From contig JAEWGM010000043.1 of the NCBI GenBank assembly GCA_023388315.1, positions 173,648 through 237,647 on the forward strand: a stretch of DNA of 64,000 bases, given 5' to 3'. The notes beneath the pieces were generated by a model. It was not told the DNA's origin and ran no database searches. It saw nothing but the letters and a program-made list of their open reading frames with translations. This DNA comes from Bacteroidota bacterium (GTDB lineage: Bacteria; Bacteroidota; Bacteroidia; Bacteroidales; Dysgonomonadaceae). Positions 16,890-24,139 of this stretch are shown here, one piece after another; positions within the stretch are counted from its first letter, which is position 1, and every line of letters begins with the position of its first letter. A program made the translations under genes and the position numbers.

Positions 16890-19016
16890 TTAATCCACTT
16901 CTTTCATACTCAACTGAATCCGTTTCCGTTCCAAGTCAACCGACAACACTTTCACCTTCACATGCTGATGCAGTGAAACCACATCCGTAGGATTCGATAC
17001 GAACCGATTTGCCAATTCCGAAATGTGCACCAGTCCGTTTTCTTTGATTCCCACATCCACAAAACAACCGAAGTTGGTGATATTGGTAACGATGCCGGGC
17101 AAAATCATCCCTTCGCGCAGGTCGGAAATGGCGCGCACGTTGGGGTCAAATTCCAGCACCTGCACTTGGGTGCGCGGGTCGCGCGCGGGTTTTTCCAACT
17201 CTTGCAGAATATCGGTCAGTGTTTCGGCTCCAACGGTTTCGGTTTTATATTTTTCTATTTCCACCCGTTCTTTCAACGACGAATCACCGATTAAATCGCG
17301 CACCGAACATCCCAAATCTTTCGCCATACGTTCCACCACGGCGTAACTTTCGGGGTGAACCGCCGAATTATCCAGCGGATTTTTGGCGTCGGGAATGCGA
17401 AGAAATCCGGCGCACTGCTCGAACGCTTTCGCGCCCAATCGGGGAACTTTTTTCAATGCCGCGCGCGATGCGAAAGCGCCGTTTTCGGCACGAAAATCCA
17501 CAATATTTTGTGCCAGCGCTTCGCCCAAACCCGAAACGTACATCAAAAGATGTTTGCTCGCCGTGTTCAGGTTAACACCCACCAAGTTAACACAGCTTTC
17601 CACGGTTTGGTCGAGCGAGCGTTTTAGTTTCGATTGATCCACATCGTGCTGATACTGCCCTACTCCGATGGATTTCGGATCGATTTTCACCAGCTCGGCA
17701 AGCGGGTCGCTCAAGCGTCGCCCGATAGAAACCGCGCCACGAACCGTAACGTCGTAATCCGGAAACTCCTCTCGCGCCGTTTTCGACGCGGAATAGACCG
17801 ACGCGCCGTTTTCGCTCACCACAAAAACCTTCACTTCCTTGTCGTAACGTAAGTTGGCGATAAACCGTTCGGTTTCACGGCTCGCTGTTCCGTTGCCAAT
17901 GGCGATTGCGTCGATTTTATACGCCGAAACTAATTTGGTTACTTTGCTTGCCGATTTCGAAAACTCGTTTTGCGGCGGGTGCGGATAGATGGTTTCGTTG
18001 TGCAGCAAATTTCCCTGCTCATCTAAACAAACCAGCTTGCAGCCCGTTCTGTATCCGGGATCGACACCCAAAATGCGCTGCTCTCCCAATGGCGGAGCCA
18101 AAAGCAACTGACGCAGATTTTCGGCAAAAACGGCAATGGCGGCTTCGTCGGCTTTTTCTTTGGAGAGATTGGCAAATTCCGTTTCGATAGACGGTTTCAG
18201 CAGGCGCTTGTAGGCGTCTTCCACCGCGTTTTCCACGTAATCGGCGGCTTCGGTGTGATTTTTGGCGTATCGGGGAACGAGTTTGTCGAGGCATTTTTCG
18301 TCGTCGGGCGAAATGGAGACGCGCAAAACGCCTTCCGATTCCCCGCGCCGAACGGCGAGAATTCGGTGCGACGGGCAACGCGACAACGGCGCCGAAAAAT
18401 CGAAATAATCTTTGTATTTCTCGCCCTCTTCTTCCTTTCCTTTAATTACTTTGGAGCTAATTACCGCTTCGCGCGCAAAAATATTCCGCACCGTTTGGCG
18501 CGCCGCGGCGTCCTCGTTTACCCACTCGGCAACAATGTCGCACGCGCCTTTTAAAGCAACATCCGCATCCTCAACTTCGTCGTTCACAAACTGCGCCGCT
18601 TTCGCCTCCACAGAACCGCTTTGCTGCAACATCAACCATTTCGCTAACGGCTCCAATCCGCGCTTGCGCGCCATTTCGGCTCGCGTTTGCCGTTTGGGCT
18701 TGAAGGGCAAATAAATATCTTCCAGCGTGGCAGAATCCCACGTTTCGGCAATCTGCTTTTCAAGTTCGGGCGTCAGTTTTTCTTGTTCCGATATCGATTT
18801 TAGGATAAATTCTTTTCGTTTTTCGAGTTCCAAAAATCGCTCGTTCAACTCTTTTATGTTGCCGATTTGTACCTCGTCCATTCCGCCCGTCGCTTCTTTC
18901 CGATAGCGGCTGATAAAAGGGATAGTGGCGCCATCGGCGAGCAGCGCGATAGTTTTTTCAACGTTTCTGAGCGGCAGATTAAGCGATTGGGAAATTAGAG
19001 AGTGAACGGTTTGCAT
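16890..19016 (-). CDS. tex: Tex-family RNA-binding transcription accessory protein
   Basis: This 708-residue protein follows the Tex layout: N-terminal helical region with PFISRYRKEATGGMDEV (about 33-49), a YqgF/RNase-H-like domain beginning LGVDPGYRTGCKLV, tandem helix-hairpin-helix motifs (about 490-550, YVSGLGEALAQNIV and VPRLGAKAFEQ) and a C-terminal S1 domain (about 632-705, GIVTNITNFGCFVDVGI). Tex binds RNA and affects transcription and stress tolerance; it is nearly universal in bacteria. It is monocistronic here. Confidence 0.96.
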   Translation of the reverse strand: MQTVHSLISQSLNLPLRNVEKTIALLADGATIPFISRYRKEATGGMDEVQIGNIKELNERFLELEKRKEFILKSISEQEKLTPELEKQIAETWDSATLEDIYLPFKPKRQTRAEMARKRGLEPLAKWLMLQQSGSVEAKAAQFVNDEVEDADVALKGACDIVAEWVNEDAAARQTVRNIFAREAVISSKVIKGKEEEGEKYKDYFDFSAPLSRCPSHRILAVRRGESEGVLRVSISPDDEKCLDKLVPRYAKNHTEAADYVENAVEDAYKRLLKPSIETEFANLSKEKADEAAIAVFAENLRQLLLAPPLGEQRILGVDPGYRTGCKLVCLDEQGNLLHNETIYPHPPQNEFSKSASKVTKLVSAYKIDAIAIGNGTASRETERFIANLRYDKEVKVFVVSENGASVYSASKTAREEFPDYDVTVRGAVSIGRRLSDPLAELVKIDPKSIGVGQYQHDVDQSKLKRSLDQTVESCVNLVGVNLNTASKHLLMYVSGLGEALAQNIVDFRAENGAFASRAALKKVPRLGAKAFEQCAGFLRIPDAKNPLDNSAVHPESYAVVERMAKDLGCSVRDLIGDSSLKERVEIEKYKTETVGAETLTDILQELEKPARDPRTQVQVLEFDPNVRAISDLREGMILPGIVTNITNFGCFVDVGIKENGLVHISELANRFVSNPTDVVSLHQHVKVKVLSVDLERKRIQLSMKEVD

Positions 19017-19064
19017 ATTTTAGTTGCGGGTTACGGATTGAAAGAGATTTAAAACGTAAAAGTA

Positions 19065-19072
19065 CAAAATTA
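19065..19072 (-). promoter_or_regulatory. Putative -7 box (TAATTTTG) of tex
   Basis: Minus-strand TAnnTTTG match 49 bases before the tex start. A second match (TATCTTTG) lies at 19142-19149. Confidence 0.4.
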
Positions 19073-19160
19073 CGCTGAAAGGATAAAAATTGCGGTTTAA
19101 TTTTTAGCTAAACTGCGCGACGATTTTTTGTCATAAATTCACAAAGATAAAAGCATCGTA

Positions 19161-19207
19161 CACTGAAAAATGAGTGTTTTTTCAGTGTTGATAATTTTTT
19201 TACTCAT
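19161..19207 (+). promoter_or_regulatory. Hairpin with possible pseudoknot upstream of the toxin-antitoxin operon
   Basis: CACTGAAAAA (19161-19170) pairs with TTTTTTCAGTG (19177-19187). The loop bases TGAGT (19171-19175) can pair with ACTCA (19202-19206) beyond the stem, which is an H-type pseudoknot arrangement. It precedes the antitoxin start by about 55 bases. The significance is unproven. Confidence 0.3.
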
Positions 19208-19262
19208 AAATCTTTTGTTTTACGTAATAGTTTTATATTTTTACACGTAAAATAGGATTGAT

Positions 19263-19508
19263 ATGAATACAAAACTAACATTGAATGTAGATAAAAACAT
19301 TATTGAAAACGCAAAAGAATATGCCAAAATCAACCGGATAAGTTTGTCCCAACTTGTTGAAAACTATCTGAGTTCGTTAACTAAAAAAGTGGAAAGAAAA
19401 AACGAAGTAAGCCCGTTAGTAGAAAGTTTAACCGGCGTAATCCCCAGTCAATACGATTCTCAGAGCAAAAAAGACTATTACGAGTATTTAAATAAAAAAT
19501 ATTCATAA
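19263..19508 (+). CDS. DUF6364-like antitoxin
   Basis: This 81-residue protein begins TKLTLNVDKNIIENAKEYAK, the ribbon-helix-helix pattern of DUF6364 antitoxins (beta strand then helix ISLSQLVENYLSSL). The C-terminal part (SPLVESLTGVIP) would wrap the toxin. It overlaps the PIN toxin start by one base (TAATG), so the pair forms a type II toxin-antitoxin operon. The RHH domain probably represses its own promoter. Confidence 0.85.
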   Translation: MNTKLTLNVDKNIIENAKEYAKINRISLSQLVENYLSSLTKKVERKNEVSPLVESLTGVIPSQYDSQSKKDYYEYLNKKYS

Positions 19509-19915
19509 TGAAGAAAATTTTTGTTGATACCAATATCGTGATGGATTTGCTTCAAAAGCGAGAACATTTTTATCTTGAAGCTCAAGAGCTATTCACGCTT
19601 GCGGATAAGAAAAAGATAAAAATTAATGTATCTGCCTTAACTTTTACCACAACGCACTATTTATTAGCAAAGCATTTTAACGCAACAGACGCACGAAAGA
19701 TTTTAACGAAGTTCAAAATCCTTGTTACCGTATTACCGGTTGACGATAAGACAATTGATCTTGCGCTGGTTTCTGATTTTACTGATTTTGAAGATGCTGT
19801 GCAATATTATACGGCAATTGAGAACAATATGGAAATAATTCTCACACGAAACAAAAAAGACTTCAAGCGTTCCGCTTTGCCGGTTTTAACTGCCAACGAA
19901 TTTTTGAGACGATAG
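19508..19915 (+). CDS. PIN-domain ribonuclease toxin
   Basis: This 135-residue PIN-domain protein carries the conserved N-terminal FVDTNIVMDLL (Asp7) and a later SDFTDFEDAVQYYTA segment with the acidic residues expected to bind the metal, followed by IILTRNKKDF. PIN toxins (VapC-like) cleave RNA, often initiator tRNA or rRNA. The preceding gene encodes its antitoxin. The module is in a variable region and may stabilise the neighbouring island. Confidence 0.88.
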   Translation: MKKIFVDTNIVMDLLQKREHFYLEAQELFTLADKKKIKINVSALTFTTTHYLLAKHFNATDARKILTKFKILVTVLPVDDKTIDLALVSDFTDFEDAVQYYTAIENNMEIILTRNKKDFKRSALPVLTANEFLRR

Positions 19916-19956
19916 CCATTTTATTGGTTAATCAAGGAGTCTTATCTCCCTTTCTG

Positions 19957-20013
19957 GCGCAAGTTTGCAACTTGTGCCCATTTTGAGAGCAAATTTATAA
20001 CTTGTGTTTTTCC
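19957..20013. repeat. GCAAGTTTGCAACTTG-type palindromic words
   Basis: CAAGTTTGCAACTTG is an imperfect palindrome; a diverged second copy (GCAAATTTATAACTTGTG) follows some 30 bases later. Similar words occur as intergenic repeats in many Bacteroidota. No gene is visible. Confidence 0.5.
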
Positions 20014-20036
20014 GGAACTTGCCTCATAATACCCGA

Positions 20037-20388
20037 ATGACACAGATAAGGCTGATTTCCGCAGATAAATGAGAATATTTTTTATGAATAACCGTATATT
20101 TACCCATGCTCATTTCGTATGGATAATAAAAGAAGATATATTAAAAAACCACATAGATACGTAGCAAATATAGTTTATGGGAAGAAAAAGGACGATGATA
20201 AGTTTATGCATAGAAAACTTTGTTTTACACATAACAGCCACGCTGTATTCCTGTTCTTTATCTAAAAAACTATGTATCTATGTGGTTCAAAATCGAATTA
20301 GGCATTTATGCGGATATTCATATGCTTTTTCTTAGTATGCTGATAATTAAAGATATAAAACCGCGAAAATCTTTTAAATCTGTGTCAT
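20037..20388. repeat. Nested inverted repeats in non-coding DNA
   Basis: ATGACACAGAT (20037-20047) is the exact reverse complement of ATCTGTGTCAT (20378-20388). Inside lies a second inverted repeat, CCACATAGATACGTAG (20149-20164) with 20270-20285, matching at 15 of 16 positions. The 105 bases between the inner arms have no credible ORF. A similar ACAGAT-type inverted element is at 27422-27500. The region 19916-20476 otherwise holds nothing I can name. Confidence 0.65.
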
Positions 20389-20475
20389 CCCTGTTAAAAT
20401 TTTTTTTGATACGGTTCTTTGAGTCTCTATGGAAAATCTCGAATCTCACTTAAAAAAGACATAAAATCTCACCTT

Positions 20476-20511
20476 TCGGACACTTTTTGGCGGTTCACCA
20501 TCCTATTTTTG
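20476..20511 (+). promoter_or_regulatory. Promoter module copy A (TTTTTGGCGG ... TATTTTTG)
   Basis: This is one of three 36-base segments that align without gaps (others at 26187-26222 and 26784-26819). They share CACTTnTTGGCGG about 12 bases before a TAnnTTTG -7 box. This copy faces the candidate RNA and lies about 330 bases before the UDG-like gene. Confidence 0.5.
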
Positions 20512-20572
20512 TCCGATGAAAGCAGCCCGGCATATTTTTAGCGAAATAATGTGTAAGATTCTTAAAATTCTC

Positions 20573-20580
20573 TATCTTTG
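20573..20580 (+). promoter_or_regulatory. Putative -7 box (TATCTTTG) ahead of the RNA candidate
   Basis: Exact TAnnTTTG match, followed at 20590-20597 by an AAAGGAG sequence that is unusually good for this phylum, yet no intact gene follows: the ATG at 20618 opens a 15-codon frame. Confidence 0.45.
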
Positions 20581-20669
20581 CAAAGCAAAAAAAGGAGAAT
20601 TATTTGTAATACCAAGCATGCTTCATATAAAGATATTGCTGAACAGCATTGAGATACACCGATAGTTAA

Positions 20670-20773
20670 ATCTGGCAAAAATTTACAAGGGTCGGGAACA
20701 CAAGCTCAAGCGCGTTCACATCCGGTTGGATGCGGACTGCTTTTACTTGTTTACGACCCGGGGATTGCCAGAT
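20670..20773 (+). ncRNA. Candidate structured RNA or gene remnant
   Basis: Five helices nest in order: 670-678 with 765-773 (ATCTGGCAA/TTGCCAGAT, 9 bp), 689-694 with 754-759 (GGGTCG/CGACCC), 700-704 with 746-750 (ACAAG/CTTGT), 708-711 with 739-742 (AAGC/GCTT), and 719-723 with 728-732 (CATCC/GGATG, GGTT loop), all plus 20,000. The result is one long interrupted hairpin downstream of a promoter-like box. The same stretch, in frame with the ATG at 20618 but interrupted by TAG at 20663, can also be read as a 41-codon peptide ending at 20791, so a decayed gene is the alternative. No family is recognised. Confidence 0.35.
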
Positions 20774-20840
20774 CCTTACTATCCTAAATGAGCTAATTGT
20801 CGGAACGCATCCTTTTTTTGCGTTCTTAAATTGAAATATA

Positions 20841-21530
20841 ATGATAAACAAGCAGCTAAACGCCCTTTTTGAAGAATGGAAACGCCAAATGCAGCGCAAC
20901 GGCGACCACGGCTTTTGTTACGACGGACTTATTTACCGCGACGGACGAGAAGAAACGCTTTGGAAAAACGCCAAAAGGCGCATTGTGTTTCTTCTGAAAG
21001 AACAGAACGACAACGATGGCGAAGATGTGCGCGAATGGACGGGAAGCATCAACGGCGTTTCACCGCATCGTCCTTTCTTTCACCGAATCTCGGCTTGGCT
21101 CTACGGACTCACGCACGTTACCTCGTCGGGCTACCCTACCCTTGAAGAAGCGTTCAATCCAATCACACAAATGATGGCTTTGCGCGAATATCCTTACGCG
21201 TATGTAAATCTGAAAAAGCAAACCGGTGGCGCGCGTGCATCCGACGCGATTATTTACGACCACGCCGTGCGCTATGCCGATTTTTTGCGCGGGCAATTGG
21301 ATATTCTAAATGGTAATATCTTGGTTTGCTGTGGCGAAATCGTGTTTCGAGCCGTGAAAGATGTGATTTACAAGGACACCGAATTTATCGAAAAAAACGA
21401 TTGGGTGTATCACTCGCCCCATAAAGACATAACGCTAATCCACACTTTCCACCCATCGGCATCGAAAAGCAACGAGGTAATGTATGGAGAAATGATGGAG
21501 GCAGTGAAGAGAGAGAATATTAACTTTTAG
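20841..21530 (+). CDS. Uracil-DNA-glycosylase-like fold protein, function unknown
   Basis: This 229-residue protein has NAKRRIVFLLKEQNDND near residue 46, a central segment PYAYVNLKKQTGG, ILVCCGEIVFRAV (about 157-169), and near the end THTFHPSAS. The spacing of a strand ending in an N/K-rich loop, a VCCG strand and a late HPS motif is like the UDG superfamily (families 4-6). The usual catalytic motif I is not clear, so activity on DNA is uncertain. Base composition is like the core genome and unlike the AT-rich GTPase genes that start 26 bases downstream. Confidence 0.5.
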   Translation: MINKQLNALFEEWKRQMQRNGDHGFCYDGLIYRDGREETLWKNAKRRIVFLLKEQNDNDGEDVREWTGSINGVSPHRPFFHRISAWLYGLTHVTSSGYPTLEEAFNPITQMMALREYPYAYVNLKKQTGGARASDAIIYDHAVRYADFLRGQLDILNGNILVCCGEIVFRAVKDVIYKDTEFIEKNDWVYHSPHKDITLIHTFHPSASKSNEVMYGEMMEAVKRENINF

Positions 21531-21556
21531 GATGTTGATGTATAAGGGTTATAATT

Positions 21557-24139
21557 ATGAGTTTAAAATTTTCAGCAAATAAGTACACTAGAAATAGAAA
21601 AAACAGCATTCGTGCTTTTGATAATAATGATTTTGATAAATTCATTCTAAATGGGCGGCGAAGTTTGGAGTCATTTCTTTCTTTTTTTGTATATAATAGT
21701 TTTAGAAATGATAGAAAAAAAGCTAACGATATACTAAATGGAAAGTATAATTTTCAAAGAGAAAAACTAAATAATCAGGGAAAGCTCAGTCGACCAAAAG
21801 GAAGAAAATTAATAGGATTAATATATGATAATTTATATGTAGAACAACTAAAAACTAACATTTCTAAAGATAGATTCATTAGATTATACAATGAATTGAG
21901 TAAAATCATACATGATAATGTATTTAGTCGAGAACACGATGTCTTTGAAATAAAAAAAGAACTAGATATTATTGATAAGGTATTTAATCTACTTTATTTA
22001 AATGAAGATAATGAGAAACTTTTAAATAAGTCATTAAAGCTTTGTAACGTAGCCGCGAAAGAAGGATACAAAAGTGCTATGAAGTATTTAGATGTTATTG
22101 AAGATTCCATAGGTGAAGCAAACAGAATACTATCTATTAGCATAAAAGACTTGTCAAAGCAGAAAATAAAAGACATAAGCACCTTGCGTCTTTTAATGGA
22201 TCAACTAGAAGCTGTGCAAAAAGGTTTTAAAGATGAATTGGACAAAACCATTGAAATGATTAGGGTGAAACAAACTCAAACAGCGAAATTCAATATTACG
22301 TTATTTGGTAGAACAAAATCAGGCAAAAGCACTTTAATGGAAATACTCATCAAAGGCGATGGAAAATCAATCGGAAAAGGTGGGCAAAGGACTACGAAAG
22401 ATATAAGACAGTATGATTGGAAAGGAATGACCGTAACAGACATTCCAGGTATTGAAGCATTCGAAGGAAAGAATGATGATTATATCGCATCATACTCAGC
22501 AAACTTTGCAGACTTAATTCTTTTTCTAATTACATCAGGACAGCCTGAAAAAGAAGAAGCAAACTGGCTTGTAGCATTAAAGAAAAAAGACAAACCATTA
22601 TTGTGCATTTGTAACATAAAACGGACATTGGATGGTTTTTGGTTAGAACAATTTATTGAAAATTACAAAGATATTTTCGCTGATGAAGACCTATATGATA
22701 CTATTGACCAATTTAAAGAATTTATTAAGGAATCACTTCCAAATGAAAATGTTGACTTTAAGGTAACGCACTTATTGGCAAGATATTACGCGGGCTTGCC
22801 AGAGTATGCTTCAAAGAAAAAAGAATTGATACAAGCAAGCAAATTTGAAGACATAGAATCTTATATTATCAATCAAATTATTGAGAATGGTATTTTCTAT
22901 CGACAAAAATGCTTTTTGGCAATTGTCGATAATCCCTTATTCAATCAATTTACTGAATTGTTCAAATTTAGTAAAAACTCATACAATGAATACTTAACGG
23001 TTTATGAGAAATTTACTAGCTTTAAAAATTGGCAAAAGATATTCAACAAAAATGAGCCTATAAAAATGGAAGCAGAAATTGAGAATCTATTTATAGGTAT
23101 CAAACGTAAAATTCCAGCTTTTGTAGATGATAATTTAGAAAATATAGACTTCAATAACCATTTCAAAGAATTTATAAAACAGCAAAATATTGAGAAGAAA
23201 ATTGATAGTATTATTAAAAAAAGATACAATGAGTGTAGTGAAAAAATTAAAACTTTCTTTAATGATTTAGATCAAGAAATTAATTTTGTGAGAAAATTTG
23301 ATTTCGAAAATCAATATGGAGCATCAATAATAGATTGGAAGAAAACATTCGGGTGGTGGGGAGCACTTGCAGGTGTTGGAAGCGTAATCGGATTTTTATT
23401 GCTACAATCCAACCCAGTTGGATGGGCTCTTACAGCTACAGGACTTCTTTTTGGACTTTTTAAATCTTTTTCCAAATCAAAAGATGAAAAAAAGACAAAG
23501 GAAAAGGTAAAAAAAGAGAAAGAAATAATAGATTCTCTTGAAAAGCTTCAAAAAACAGCAATAAAACAGTCACGAGATGATTTTGTGAAAATTATTATAA
23601 ATCAAATCCAAACTGATGCCTATAAGAGATTTAAAATAGTTCAAAACTCATTGTTAGCTTTGGCTAACAGTCAAAGAACACTTGCATTAAAGTATTCACA
23701 AAACCATATAGAAGTATCTAAACAAATGATATATTTTATATTGAAAGGAATGAACATAAGTACAAGTAAAATTAGTTTGGTGGCAAGAGTTCCAGGTAAA
23801 AAAACAGTCATTATTTCAGATGACCCAAAATTAAATAACAGCAATTTGCGAACAGAAATAGGATATAAGATAGGTAATGGAGAATGTGTTCAGGTTTTTC
23901 CTCTAAATACAGATAAACCTTTATTGGTTCAATTAAACTATCTATTAAAAAACTTCAAAATTGAAACATCAAGACCTTATCTAAAAGAAGTCAATAACAA
24001 TGGAGTGATTCAGAACGTTATTTATATTAAACCTATTCAACTTACTGATGAAATCAAAGACGGCATTTCATTGATTCAACAAATACTTCAAGTACACATA
24101 ATCTTTAAAAACTATCAAAATGAAGACGTTCATAATTGA
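21557..24139 (+). CDS. Dynamin-like large GTPase A with helical N-terminal domain
   Basis: This 860-residue protein has an alpha-helical N-terminal region (about 20-240) containing GRRSLESFLSFFVYN and ELSKIIHDNV, vaguely like DUF4145/HEPN-type domains but without an Rx4-6H motif. The GTPase domain follows: G1 GRTKSGKST (251-259), G2 threonines near 279-280, G3 DIPG (295-298) and a degenerate G4 CNIKR (352-356). Then come long helices, a hydrophobic hairpin (about 600-637, GVGSVIGFLLLQSNPVGWAL) that should enter the membrane, and a C-terminal beta-rich domain (about 730-860). The order GTPase, helices, membrane hairpin, helices is that of bacterial dynamin-like proteins. Its last 20 bases overlap GTPase B. 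Codon use is strongly AT-rich, suggesting transfer. Confidence 0.75.
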   Translation: MSLKFSANKYTRNRKNSIRAFDNNDFDKFILNGRRSLESFLSFFVYNSFRNDRKKANDILNGKYNFQREKLNNQGKLSRPKGRKLIGLIYDNLYVEQLKTNISKDRFIRLYNELSKIIHDNVFSREHDVFEIKKELDIIDKVFNLLYLNEDNEKLLNKSLKLCNVAAKEGYKSAMKYLDVIEDSIGEANRILSISIKDLSKQKIKDISTLRLLMDQLEAVQKGFKDELDKTIEMIRVKQTQTAKFNITLFGRTKSGKSTLMEILIKGDGKSIGKGGQRTTKDIRQYDWKGMTVTDIPGIEAFEGKNDDYIASYSANFADLILFLITSGQPEKEEANWLVALKKKDKPLLCICNIKRTLDGFWLEQFIENYKDIFADEDLYDTIDQFKEFIKESLPNENVDFKVTHLLARYYAGLPEYASKKKELIQASKFEDIESYIINQIIENGIFYRQKCFLAIVDNPLFNQFTELFKFSKNSYNEYLTVYEKFTSFKNWQKIFNKNEPIKMEAEIENLFIGIKRKIPAFVDDNLENIDFNNHFKEFIKQQNIEKKIDSIIKKRYNECSEKIKTFFNDLDQEINFVRKFDFENQYGASIIDWKKTFGWWGALAGVGSVIGFLLLQSNPVGWALTATGLLFGLFKSFSKSKDEKKTKEKVKKEKEIIDSLEKLQKTAIKQSRDDFVKIIINQIQTDAYKRFKIVQNSLLALANSQRTLALKYSQNHIEVSKQMIYFILKGMNISTSKISLVARVPGKKTVIISDDPKLNNSNLRTEIGYKIGNGECVQVFPLNTDKPLLVQLNYLLKNFKIETSRPYLKEVNNNGVIQNVIYIKPIQLTDEIKDGISLIQQILQVHIIFKNYQNEDVHN

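Noticed and set aside
20618..20791. 57-codon gene with an in-frame TAG at codon 16 (stop-codon readthrough or pyrrolysine)
   Set aside because: There is no evidence of recoding in this genome and the segment folds into nested helices; a structured RNA or a decayed gene is simpler.
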